A program made the translations under genes and the position numbers. From Sphingomonas sp. 3P27F8 (lineage in GTDB: Bacteria > Pseudomonadota > Alphaproteobacteria > Sphingomonadales > Sphingomonadaceae), in NCBI RefSeq assembly GCF_005502745.1, contig NZ_SCNL01000006.1, positions 124,001 to 188,000 on the forward strand: 64,000 nt of DNA. Direction: 5' to 3'. The notes under the pieces are model-generated. The model had not been told where the DNA came from and searched no databases. It saw nothing but the letters and a program-made list of their open reading frames with translations. Shown piece by piece: positions 16,992-25,455 of this stretch (positions within the stretch are counted from its first letter, which is position 1; each line of letters begins with the position of its first letter).

Positions 16992-18626
16992 ATGCTTGGT
17001 CTGATGCAGCACGGCGCGCTTACGGTAGATAAGTTCCTCGGTCACGCTGCAGCCTGGCATAGCGCGCGCGAAGTCATATCGCGCGACGCCGCCGGGATCG
17101 TGTCCCGCAGCAACTATGGCGAGATCCATGCCCTGGCGAAGCGCGTGTCGAGCGGGCTCGCCCGCGCCGGCATCCGCCCCGGCGATCGCGTCGCGACGAT
17201 GGGCTGGAACTCCGCCCGCCACTTCGCGGTATGGTATGGCGCGGCGAACATGGGCGCGGTGCTGCACACGCTGAATCCGCGGCTTTTCCTCGAACAGATC
17301 GCCTATATCGCCAGTCACGCCGGCGACCGCATTCTTTTCGCCGATCCCGCCTGTGCCGAGCTGGTCGGCCAGTTGCTGCCGCAGGCGCCGACGATCGAGC
17401 ATGTCATCTTCCTGTGCGGCGCCGCGGCGCTGCCGAAGACCGATTATGCCGCCACCGCGTTTGAGGATTGGGTGGCGGGCGAACCGGCCGAATTCACCTG
17501 GGGCGGATTTGACGAGAAGGCGGCCTGCGGGCTTTGCTACACATCGGGCACCACGGGCAATCCGAAGGGCGTGCTCTATAGCCATCGCTCAAACTATCTT
17601 CATGCGCTGATGACGCTGCAAACCGATGGGCTGGCGCTGTCCGCGCGTGATTCGGTGCTGATGGTGGTGCCTATGTATCACGCCAACGCGTGGGGCATGG
17701 TCTATTCGGCGCCCGCCGCCGGGGCGAAGCTCGTGCTGCCCGGGGCGAGGATGGACGGCGAATCGCTTGTCGATCTGATCGAGCAGGAAGGCGTCACCTT
17801 TTCCTCCGCCGTTCCCACGATCTGGCAGGGCGTGCTGCATTATTTGAAAGCCAGCGGCCGCGGGCTGGGGGGCCTGAAGCGTGTCGTGATCGGCGGTTCG
17901 GCGGTGCCGGAATCGCTGGTTCGCGGTTTCCGCGACGGCTATGGCGTCGAGGTGATCCAGGGCTGGGGCATGACCGAAACCTCTCCGCTGGCCACCATTT
18001 CCACCCCTTCGGCAGCGGTCGCGGCGATGCCGGCTGACGAGCAGGTTCAATATACGATCAAGCAGGGCCGGCTGATGCCCGGACTTGAGCTGAAACTCAC
18101 CGATGACGAGGGCAATCGCCTGCCTTATGACGGCAGGACGCCGGGCCGCCTGATGATCAAGGGTCCGACGATCGTATCGGGGTATTTCGGTGGCGACGGC
18201 GGCGATGTGCTGGACGAGGAAGGCTTTTTCGATACGGGCGACGTCTCGACGATCGACGCGCAGGGCTACATGCAGATCACCGATCGTGCGAAGGACGTGG
18301 TGAAATCCGGCGGCGAATGGATCAGCTCGATCGAGATCGAGAATATCGCCACGGGCCACCCCGCCGTCGCGATCGCCGCGGTCATCGGCGTTGCGCATCC
18401 GAAATGGGATGAGCGCCCGATCCTGCTGTGCCAGCTCAAGCCGGGCGCCAGCGCGGCGCGCGACGATCTCACCGCTTTCCTCCACGGCAAGATCGCCAGC
18501 TGGTGGATGCCCGACGACGTGCTGTTCGTTGACGAGATCCCGCTCGGCGCGACGGGCAAGATCGACAAGAAGCTCCTTCGCCAGCAGATGACCGGCTATA
18601 CGCTGCCGTTCGAAATCGAGCGATGA
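16992..18626 (+). CDS. long/medium-chain fatty acid--CoA ligase
   Basis: AMP-forming acyl-CoA synthetase of 544 residues, activating carboxylic acids to CoA thioesters. The P-loop YTSGTTGNPKG is at residues 183-193; QGWGMTET, FDTGDVSTID, GEWISSIEIEN and the C-terminal catalytic-lysine region GATGKIDKK are all present. Sequence style resembles AlkK/FadD3-like ligases rather than acetyl-CoA synthetase. The start has an AGAGAGGG region upstream. It may feed the acyl-CoA dehydrogenases elsewhere in the window, although they are not in one operon. Confidence 0.92.
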   Translation: MLGLMQHGALTVDKFLGHAAAWHSAREVISRDAAGIVSRSNYGEIHALAKRVSSGLARAGIRPGDRVATMGWNSARHFAVWYGAANMGAVLHTLNPRLFLEQIAYIASHAGDRILFADPACAELVGQLLPQAPTIEHVIFLCGAAALPKTDYAATAFEDWVAGEPAEFTWGGFDEKAACGLCYTSGTTGNPKGVLYSHRSNYLHALMTLQTDGLALSARDSVLMVVPMYHANAWGMVYSAPAAGAKLVLPGARMDGESLVDLIEQEGVTFSSAVPTIWQGVLHYLKASGRGLGGLKRVVIGGSAVPESLVRGFRDGYGVEVIQGWGMTETSPLATISTPSAAVAAMPADEQVQYTIKQGRLMPGLELKLTDDEGNRLPYDGRTPGRLMIKGPTIVSGYFGGDGGDVLDEEGFFDTGDVSTIDAQGYMQITDRAKDVVKSGGEWISSIEIENIATGHPAVAIAAVIGVAHPKWDERPILLCQLKPGASAARDDLTAFLHGKIASWWMPDDVLFVDEIPLGATGKIDKKLLRQQMTGYTLPFEIER

Positions 18627-18722
18627 GGCGATCGTCTCGGCACCTTGCTCGATAATCGTGAAGTTGCGCCGGCGTCAAAGCGGCCTATCGCCTCCACGAT
18701 CAGGAACAGGAGCAGATGCCCC

Positions 18723-19964
18723 ATGGGACGTATGATGAAGCGTGGAATGCTGGCCGCTGCCATCTGCCTCGGTGTTCTGCCACCTGCGGCGTGGGCGCAG
18801 GATTATTCCGCCCGGGTTACGCGGATTCTGCGCACGACGCCGCTGATCGACGGGCACAACGACTGGCCGGAAGCGCTCGCGGATCGGGAGGGCGAGAAGC
18901 GCTGGACCATGGATTTGCGCGATCTTTCGCGGGTCGGGGGCGAGCCTTACGACACCGATATCGTTCGCTTGCGCAAGGGAATGATCGGCGGACAGTTCTG
19001 GTCGGTCTATGTCTCCGCCGATCTGCCGGGCAAGGAGCAGGTGGAAAAGACGCTGGAGCAGATCGATCTCGTCAGGTCGATCGTCGCTCGTTACCCGGAG
19101 ACGTTCGCGCTGGCGCGCACCGCCGCCGACGTGCGCCGTGCCCATGCTTCGGGCAGGATCGCTTCCATGATGGGGGTGGAGGGCGGCGGCCAGATCGACG
19201 GCAATCTGTCGATCTTGCGCGCTTATGCCACGCTCGGCGCGGGCTACCTCACGCTCACGCACGCGCGCACGATCGAATGGGCGGATTCGGCCACCGACGA
19301 TCCGAAGCATAACGGCCTGACCCCGTTCGGCCGGCAGGTGGTGCACGAGCTCAATCGGCTGGGGATGCTGGTGGATCTGTCGCACGTCAGCGAGGCGACG
19401 ATGCGCGACGCGCTCGCGGAGACAAAGGCGCCGGTGATCTTTTCCCATTCCGGCGCGCGCGCGATCAACGATCATCCCCGCAACGTATCCGACGACGTTC
19501 TCCGGCTGGTCGCCGCGAACGGTGGCGTGGTCATGGTCGATTTCGCACCGGGCTATGTTTCGGACAGGAACCGCCGGTGGGCGGCAGATGCGGCTGCCGA
19601 GAAGATCCGGCTCAACTCTCCACCCTATCGTGGCCTTTATATCGGCCAGCCGGACAAGGCCGCAGCCGCCTATGCAGCGTGGCTGAAAGAGCATCCAGAA
19701 CCGATTGTCACCCTGAAAGAGGTCGCCGATCATATCGATCATGTCGCCAGGATCGCGGGCAAGGCGAGCGTCGGTATCGGATCGGATTTCGACGGAGTTG
19801 GCCATCCGCTGCCGGATGGCCTTGGCGACGTGTCGGCCTATCCGGCGCTGCTTGCCGAGATGTTGCGCCGCGGATGGTCCGATGCGGAGGTCGCAGGGCT
19901 GGCCGGCGAAAATGTGCTGCGCGTAATGGAGCGTACGGAGCAGGTCGCCAAGTCGATGCAATAG
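18723..19964 (+). CDS. membrane dipeptidase, peptidase family M19
   Basis: Zinc dipeptidase of 413 residues related to renal dipeptidase. A signal peptide ends near AWAQ (residue 26). Zinc ligands appear as LIDGHND (His45, Asp47), the bridging Glu in MGVEGGG, and histidines in LVDLSHVS and FSHSGAR; GIGSDFDG near the C-terminus is also conserved. ATG at 18723 is used; an ATG three codons later is equally possible. Likely exported and cleaving dipeptides, including D-residue ones, in the periplasm; the following gene is also exported. Confidence 0.92.
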   Translation: MGRMMKRGMLAAAICLGVLPPAAWAQDYSARVTRILRTTPLIDGHNDWPEALADREGEKRWTMDLRDLSRVGGEPYDTDIVRLRKGMIGGQFWSVYVSADLPGKEQVEKTLEQIDLVRSIVARYPETFALARTAADVRRAHASGRIASMMGVEGGGQIDGNLSILRAYATLGAGYLTLTHARTIEWADSATDDPKHNGLTPFGRQVVHELNRLGMLVDLSHVSEATMRDALAETKAPVIFSHSGARAINDHPRNVSDDVLRLVAANGGVVMVDFAPGYVSDRNRRWAADAAAEKIRLNSPPYRGLYIGQPDKAAAAYAAWLKEHPEPIVTLKEVADHIDHVARIAGKASVGIGSDFDGVGHPLPDGLGDVSAYPALLAEMLRRGWSDAEVAGLAGENVLRVMERTEQVAKSMQ

Positions 19965-20075
19965 CGTCCGTCGCCCGCAACAGATTGGCGATCGCTCGCG
20001 CCGGGCCGGAACGCAATCCTTCTGGAGACATTCCCGCCTCTCGCGATATGCTGCGCGCGACAAAAGGGGGCTGAT

Positions 20076-21056
20076 TTGGCGAGACGGCGTGGGTGGAAGC
20101 AAGTTGCGCGGATGATCGCGGTTGTCGCGATGGCCAGTGCCGGGCCGGCGGCCGCACGCGACGGCATGGTCGCGTTGACGTTCGACGATCTGCCGGCGCT
20201 CACGATCCTGCCCGATCAGGCCTATGTCGACGATCTTAACGCAAACCTGCTGGCTAAGCTGAAACGCCACCATTTTCCCGCGACCGGCTTCGTCAACGAA
20301 AGCAAGATCAGCGATCTGACGCCCGACCATCAGATCGAAAACCTCAGGCACTGGCTCGATGCCGGAATGTCGCTCGGCAACCACACCTATTCGCATGGCT
20401 CGCCCAATACGCTCGGCGCGGACGGCTATATCGCGGATATAGCGCACGGCGAGCAGGTGACGCGCCCGATGCTGAAAGCGCGAGGACAGAAGCTTCGCTG
20501 GTTTCGCCATCCCTATCTCGAAACGGGCTTTCCGGCGGCAGTGCGCAACCGGATCGACGCGTGGCTCGGCACGCACGGCTACCGGATCGCGCCCGTAACC
20601 ATCGATGCCGAGGATTGGGAATTCGCCGAGCCTTATGACGATGCGATCGCCCGGCGCGATGTCGCGAAACAGGAGCAGATCCGCAAAGCCTATCTCGATT
20701 ATACCGCGATCCGCATCCGCTGGTCACAGGCCAGCGCACGTGTGTTGTTCGGGCGCGATATCGCGCATGTCATGCTGCTGCACTGCACGCGCCTGAACGC
20801 GGACACGCTGGACGAACTTGCCGGTCTGCTTCGCCAGGCGCATCTGCGCCCGGTCACGCTGGATCGGGCGATGCGCGATCCTGCCTATCGCACCCGCGAC
20901 ACCTATGCCGAGAAGGACGGCATCACCTGGCTCGAACGCTGGGCGCTGACGATGCACAAGACGCTGCCCGAAGCGGGCGACGAGGATCCTCCCGCGCAAA
21001 TCCAGGCGGAATATGATCGCGTCGACAACGATCGGGTTTCGCATCCCGATCAGTGA
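20076..21056 (+). CDS. exported polysaccharide deacetylase family protein
   Basis: NodB-homology metal-dependent deacetylase of 326 residues. A basic N-terminus and hydrophobic segment (about residues 8-28, ending PAAARD) form a signal peptide. The first motif is ALTFDDLP (Asp37, Asp38), the metal histidines are in NHTYSH (102-107), and LRWFRHPYLETG is motif 3. TTG at 20076 is the start, with GGGGG five bases upstream. The protein acts outside the cytoplasm on an unknown N-acetylated sugar polymer. Confidence 0.85.
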   Translation: MARRRGWKQVARMIAVVAMASAGPAAARDGMVALTFDDLPALTILPDQAYVDDLNANLLAKLKRHHFPATGFVNESKISDLTPDHQIENLRHWLDAGMSLGNHTYSHGSPNTLGADGYIADIAHGEQVTRPMLKARGQKLRWFRHPYLETGFPAAVRNRIDAWLGTHGYRIAPVTIDAEDWEFAEPYDDAIARRDVAKQEQIRKAYLDYTAIRIRWSQASARVLFGRDIAHVMLLHCTRLNADTLDELAGLLRQAHLRPVTLDRAMRDPAYRTRDTYAEKDGITWLERWALTMHKTLPEAGDEDPPAQIQAEYDRVDNDRVSHPDQ

Positions 21057-21369
21057 TTGCCCGTGCCATGCCACGTCGGGCGTTGCCGTCCGCGCACGTT
21101 CACCATCGCCCCGGGGCAACGAGCGCTACTGCGCCGAAGCGGGACGATCCTGACGGACAGGCGTGATGGCGTCCGCAACATGATTGCGCGCGATCCGGTG
21201 CTCGCCCGTTCCGCCCTGACAACGCCCCGCCCCATGCGGGCGGGTTCGTCATCTGGCGCCGGGCGGGCGTATGTGCGGACCGACGCACACTGGCGCGTTG
21301 CCACGACCGCGCCTCGCCCCTAGAGCCGGCGACAAATCCGGCATCAACGCCGCACAGGGAGGGGATGGC
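21057..21369. other. 313-base intergenic region
   Basis: No supported gene. An 88-codon plus-strand frame (21057-21323) has arginine-rich, low-quality composition and no family features. The region holds a strong stem-loop (21226-21244) and a short GTGCG / CGCAC inverted repeat at 21273-21288, which may be an operator for the downstream acyl-CoA dehydrogenase. Confidence 0.5.
21226..21244 (+). terminator. stem-loop after the deacetylase gene
   Basis: CCCGCCC, loop CATGC, GGGCGGG: a perfect 7-base GC stem followed by TTCGTC. It could terminate transcription from the deacetylase gene; the T tract is minimal. Confidence 0.4.
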
Positions 21370-22545
21370 ATGGGCATCGGCATCGAAAAGGCGCTGGAGA
21401 TCGCCGACCGCGTGGAAGCGTTCGTGCGCGACGTCGTCGTTCCCTATGAGCGCGACACGCGCCGCGACCATCATGACGCGCCGACCGACGAGCTGGTCAT
21501 GGAAATGCGCGAGAAGGCGCGCGCGGCGGGCGTGCTGACGCCGCACATCCTGCCGGACGGCAGCCATCTCTCGCAGCGCGAAACGGCGATCGTGCTGGAG
21601 CGCACCGGCCTTTCCCCGCTCGGCCCGCTCGCCTGCAACACCGGGGCGCCCGACGAGGGCAATATGTATCTGCTCGGCAAGGTCGGCAGCCCGGAGATCA
21701 AGGAGCGCTTCCTGACTCCGCTGGTCGAGGGTCGCGCACGGTCCGCCTTCTTCATGACCGAACCGGCGGCGGAGGGCGGCGCAGGTTCCGACCCGTCGAT
21801 GATGCAGACCACGTGCCGGCCGGACGGCAACCATTGGGTCATCAACGGGCGCAAGGCTTTCATCACCGGGGCGCATGGCGCGAAGGTCGGTATCGTCATG
21901 GCGAAGGCCGAGGAGGGAGCCTGCATGTTCCTCGTCGATCTGCCGGACCCGGCGATCAGAATCGAGCGCGTACCGAACACGATCGACAGCTCGATGCCGG
22001 GCGGCCATGCGACGATCCTGATCGACAATCTTCGCGTGCCGGCGGACCAGATGCTTGGCCATGCGGGCGACGGCTTCAAATACGCACAGATCCGCCTTTC
22101 GCCCGCGCGGCTGTCGCACTGCATGCGCTGGTATGGCGCCTGCGTGCGCGCCAACGAGATCGCGACCGACTATGCGAACCGTCGGCACGCGTTCGGCAAG
22201 CCGCTGATCGATCACGAGGGCGTCGGCTTCATGCTCGCGGACAACATGATCGACCTGAAACAGGCCGAGCTGATGATAGACTGGTGTGCCGGCGTGCTGG
22301 ACACCGGCGCGCTCGGCACGGCGGAAAGCTCGATCGCCAAGGTCGCGGTGTCGGAGGCGCTGATGCGGATCGCGGATCGCTGCGTACAGGTCATGGGCGG
22401 CAGCGGCGTCACCAGCGACACGATCGTCGAGCAGGTGTTCCGCGAGGTTCGCGCATTCCGCATCTATGACGGCCCCACCGAGGTTCACAAATGGAGCCTC
22501 GCGAAAAAGGTGAAGCGGGACTGGAAGGCGGCGCAGGCGAGCTGA
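21370..22545 (+). CDS. acyl-CoA dehydrogenase
   Basis: Classical-length (391 residues) FAD acyl-CoA dehydrogenase. FFMTEPAAEGGAGSD is the FAD-proximal motif and VMGGSGVTSDT plus IYDGPTEVHKW mark the C-terminal helical domain. Composition resembles the ACAD10/11-like group, whose members act on 4-hydroxy or branched acyl-CoAs; that substrate is inference. The ATG at 21370 has GGAGGGG about five bases upstream. It is convergent with the DUF1501 gene, which ends 13 bases away. Confidence 0.9.
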   Translation: MGIGIEKALEIADRVEAFVRDVVVPYERDTRRDHHDAPTDELVMEMREKARAAGVLTPHILPDGSHLSQRETAIVLERTGLSPLGPLACNTGAPDEGNMYLLGKVGSPEIKERFLTPLVEGRARSAFFMTEPAAEGGAGSDPSMMQTTCRPDGNHWVINGRKAFITGAHGAKVGIVMAKAEEGACMFLVDLPDPAIRIERVPNTIDSSMPGGHATILIDNLRVPADQMLGHAGDGFKYAQIRLSPARLSHCMRWYGACVRANEIATDYANRRHAFGKPLIDHEGVGFMLADNMIDLKQAELMIDWCAGVLDTGALGTAESSIAKVAVSEALMRIADRCVQVMGGSGVTSDTIVEQVFREVRAFRIYDGPTEVHKWSLAKKVKRDWKAAQAS

Positions 22546-22558
22546 GCGCCGCGCCGCT

Positions 22559-23767
22559 TCAGATCAGTTGCAGATCGCGCGGCTTGGCCCCGGGGAACAG
22601 GCCTGCCAGCCGGTCCGCGCCAAGCCCGTATTGCCGCGCGACCAGCCCGCCGATCAGCGCGCGATAGTCGTTCAGCACCGGCAGGTCGCGCCCCTGGTTG
22701 AGCGTCGCCTGAGACAGCGCGACCTGTTCGCCCGCCAGCCTGCCGCCGGATACGCCGCCACCGAGCACCCAATAGATGCTGCCGTGGCCGTGATCGGTGC
22801 CGCGATTGCCGTTCTCGCGGAAGGTGCGGCCGAATTCTGACACCACCACCACCGTGGTGCTGCGCCATTTCTCCGGGCCGATCGCCTGCGCGAACGCGGC
22901 CAGCCCGCGCCCCAGCTCGCCGATACGATCGGCGAGATAGCCGGTCGCGCCGCCCTGGTTGACGTGCGTATCCCATCCGCCGACATCGACGAAGGCAAGG
23001 TTGAACTGATCGCGCATCAGCGTGCCGATGCGGCTCGCGGACAGCGCGAAACCCTTGGCGCTTACCGCGCCGCGGCTCGCCGCCTTCATCTCGTCATCCA
23101 GCGTGCGATAGACTGTATCGCGCACCTCGAACCCTTCCGCCACCGATCGCGACAAGGCCGGCTGCTGCGCGTACATCCCCTCGATCAGCTTCGCCTGGCG
23201 CTGGTCGATCGGCTTGCCGACATTGGCGAGTGCCAGGTTCGGCACCGGCGACGCGCCGCCCCGGAAGCACAGCGGCAGTTGATCGGTGAAGGCGATCGGC
23301 TTGTCCCCGCGCCCCAATATCGCCGCCAGCCGCGCCATGAAGCCGGAGCCATAATCGCGATGGCCGCCGATCGGCTGGCCCAGTTCGATCGTATCCTGCG
23401 TCTCGAAATGGCTGCGGCTCATGTCGTCGGTGCCGGCGAAGGGAACGAACGCGATCTGGCGCTGCTGCCACAGCGGCAGGATGCTGTCCTTCAGCGCGGG
23501 ATGCAGGCTCCAGCTCGCATCGAGCGGCAACGGTGCTTTGGGATCGTTGGGATCGGGCTTGCCGAGCGCGATCGTCGGGCGCGCCTCGCGATAGAAATCG
23601 CTCCCGCTCGGCACGACGATATTGGTCGCGTCATAGGCGCCGCGCAGGAAGACGACGAGCAGCCTGCTCCCGGCCTGCGGCGCGGCGAAGGCGCGGCCCG
23701 CCACCACAAGCGGCGCGAACGCGGCGGCGCCGACCAGAAGGTCGCGGCGGTGAAGATGCGGCATCAT
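22559..23767 (-). CDS. DUF1501 exported protein, Tat substrate
   Basis: A 402-residue DUF1501 protein. The N-terminus HRRDLLVGAAAFAPLVV with RR and a hydrophobic stretch is a twin-arginine signal ending near AFAA (about residue 29). DUF1501 belongs to the alkaline-phosphatase/sulfatase-like fold; visible anchors include FLRGAYDATN, VDVGGWDTHVNQGG and VVVVSEFGRTFREN with a DHGHGS segment. It starts at ATG 23767 with GGAG six bases upstream, 11 bases after the DUF1800 gene. DUF1501 and DUF1800 genes are commonly paired; their biochemical role is unknown. Confidence 0.88.
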   Translation of the reverse strand: MMPHLHRRDLLVGAAAFAPLVVAGRAFAAPQAGSRLLVVFLRGAYDATNIVVPSGSDFYREARPTIALGKPDPNDPKAPLPLDASWSLHPALKDSILPLWQQRQIAFVPFAGTDDMSRSHFETQDTIELGQPIGGHRDYGSGFMARLAAILGRGDKPIAFTDQLPLCFRGGASPVPNLALANVGKPIDQRQAKLIEGMYAQQPALSRSVAEGFEVRDTVYRTLDDEMKAASRGAVSAKGFALSASRIGTLMRDQFNLAFVDVGGWDTHVNQGGATGYLADRIGELGRGLAAFAQAIGPEKWRSTTVVVVSEFGRTFRENGNRGTDHGHGSIYWVLGGGVSGGRLAGEQVALSQATLNQGRDLPVLNDYRALIGGLVARQYGLGADRLAGLFPGAKPRDLQLI

Positions 23768-23778
23768 GGCAAGCTCCG

Positions 23779-25302
23779 TTATCGGTGCATGAATTCGGGG
23801 GAGGACAGGAACAGCGCGTTCCACTCCTGCGGCGATCCGGCCTGCGACAGCGCGGCGCGCGTCGGCGCGGCCAGCATATCCTGCAAACCGTTGAAATAGA
23901 GCGCGTTCTGCAATTGCGGAAACGCGGGCAGTTCCGCATTGGCATCCGGCGCGCGAAACAGGCCATACGCGCCGCCGCCGACCTGCTTGGCGATATCGAA
24001 CCGCGTCGCCATCTGGCCCGGGCCGGACCACGCCGCCGACTTCATGTCATAGCCGTCCGGCGTCTCGTGGTTGTAGAGCCCCTGCCCCATGCGATTGAGC
24101 CAGTTGTTGATCGGCTGCGCGTTCAGGATCACGCGATCGCCATAAGTCAGCCGCACCGCCGACAGCGCGAAATGCATCGGATCCTTGAACGTTTTGCCGA
24201 GCGAGGCGGCGAATTCCGGCGCGCGGATCATCGTGCGCATCACCTGGGCGATATCGCCGTGCGAGCGCTGGAACGTCTGCGCCATGCGGTCGATCACCCC
24301 CGGCGGCGGCGCATCGCCCATGAAATAGGTCGCGATCTGCGTTGAGACATGGCGCGCGGTGGCTGGCGCGGCGGCGATCAGATCGAGCGCCTGCTCGACC
24401 TCGTCGAATCCCGATCCGCGAATCGTGTGGCCAAGGAAGTGCTTCTCGCCGAAATCATGGCGTGCCGGATTGAACTCGAACAGGCCGGCGCGGAGATAGA
24501 GCGGCTGGAGCTGTGGGCGCAGCCGGGGCGCATCGTGATTCACATTCACCCCCACCCCGGTGAGGATCCGCGCCAGTTCCTGCACGTCCTGCTGGGTATA
24601 GCCGGAGCCGACCCCGAGCGTGTGAAGCTCCATGATCTCGCGCGCGTAATTCTCGTTGATCTTGCCGGCGGCGTTCTGGTCGTTATCCAGATAGCGCAGC
24701 ATTGCCGGGTGCCGCAGCGTCGCTTCCAGCAGATCGCGGAAGCGGCCAAGCGCGTGTTCGCGGATCGTATCCTCGTAATCGCCGATCATCGCGCGGATGT
24801 CGCGCTTCTGCGCATGGACGTTGAAATGGTTGAACCAGAACCACGTCATCTGCTCGCGCACCTGATCGGGCGCGTAGAGATCGCGAAGGATCGAGCGTGT
24901 GCGCGCCTCGTTGGCAAGGTCGCCCATGCTTTTCTGATAGGCTTCCTTGGCGGCCTTGCTCTGATCCGGGTTGGTGAGCGCATTGGCATCGCGCTGCATC
25001 GCCTGCTGCTCGACGACGATCTGCGCGACCGGCATGCGGCTGATCCGCATCTGCGCGAGCTGCGCGGCGGCCTGCGGCGGGAGCGCGGCGGGGGGCATGG
25101 CGAGTTGCGCATCCAGCCAGCGATCACTGCCCGGCCCGTCCGCGGCGCTGAGATCGGCGGCCGTCGCGCCCCACGTCAGCCGGTTCGCCCAGGCGATCCG
25201 GGCAGCGGGCGCAGGCGCTGCCGCAGCCGGCATCGCCGATCCCAGCAAGGCCGCCATCATGGTCAGCCGCGTCGCGCCCCGTTGTATCATCCTGCCTGCC
25301 AT
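23779..25302 (-). CDS. DUF1800 exported protein
   Basis: A 507-residue DUF1800 protein. A signal peptide is likely at the N-terminus (TMMAALLGSAMPAAAAP). Family segments include NRLTWGATAADL, WFWFNHFNVHAQK, NENYAREIMELHTLGVG and YTQQDVQELARILTG. The start at 25302 has GGAGG ten bases upstream; a further ATG four codons later is possible. It is the first gene of a two-gene operon with the Tat-exported DUF1501 protein and is divergent from a DUF885 gene across about 150 bases. No reaction is known for this family. Confidence 0.87.
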   Translation of the reverse strand: MAGRMIQRGATRLTMMAALLGSAMPAAAAPAPAARIAWANRLTWGATAADLSAADGPGSDRWLDAQLAMPPAALPPQAAAQLAQMRISRMPVAQIVVEQQAMQRDANALTNPDQSKAAKEAYQKSMGDLANEARTRSILRDLYAPDQVREQMTWFWFNHFNVHAQKRDIRAMIGDYEDTIREHALGRFRDLLEATLRHPAMLRYLDNDQNAAGKINENYAREIMELHTLGVGSGYTQQDVQELARILTGVGVNVNHDAPRLRPQLQPLYLRAGLFEFNPARHDFGEKHFLGHTIRGSGFDEVEQALDLIAAAPATARHVSTQIATYFMGDAPPPGVIDRMAQTFQRSHGDIAQVMRTMIRAPEFAASLGKTFKDPMHFALSAVRLTYGDRVILNAQPINNWLNRMGQGLYNHETPDGYDMKSAAWSGPGQMATRFDIAKQVGGGAYGLFRAPDANAELPAFPQLQNALYFNGLQDMLAAPTRAALSQAGSPQEWNALFLSSPEFMHR

Positions 25303-25455
25303 CCCAGCCGCGCCTCCGTATCGACGATCGACCACGGCATGGGCCTGCGTGGCTGAACCTATACTGTCGCTCGCATGAACAAACCGTCATGTGTCAGTAA
25401 TTTACGCCCACGCGCGGGATTGACGCCCCGCCCCCGCCGGGTGTTAGCTGCCGCG

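Noticed and set aside
18675..20576. 633-codon minus-strand open frame
   Set aside because: Covers the M19 dipeptidase and part of the deacetylase on the other strand; those have catalytic motifs, this does not.
21057..21323. 88-codon plus-strand frame in the intergenic region
   Set aside because: Arg-rich, no ribosome site, contains the stem-loop, no family features.
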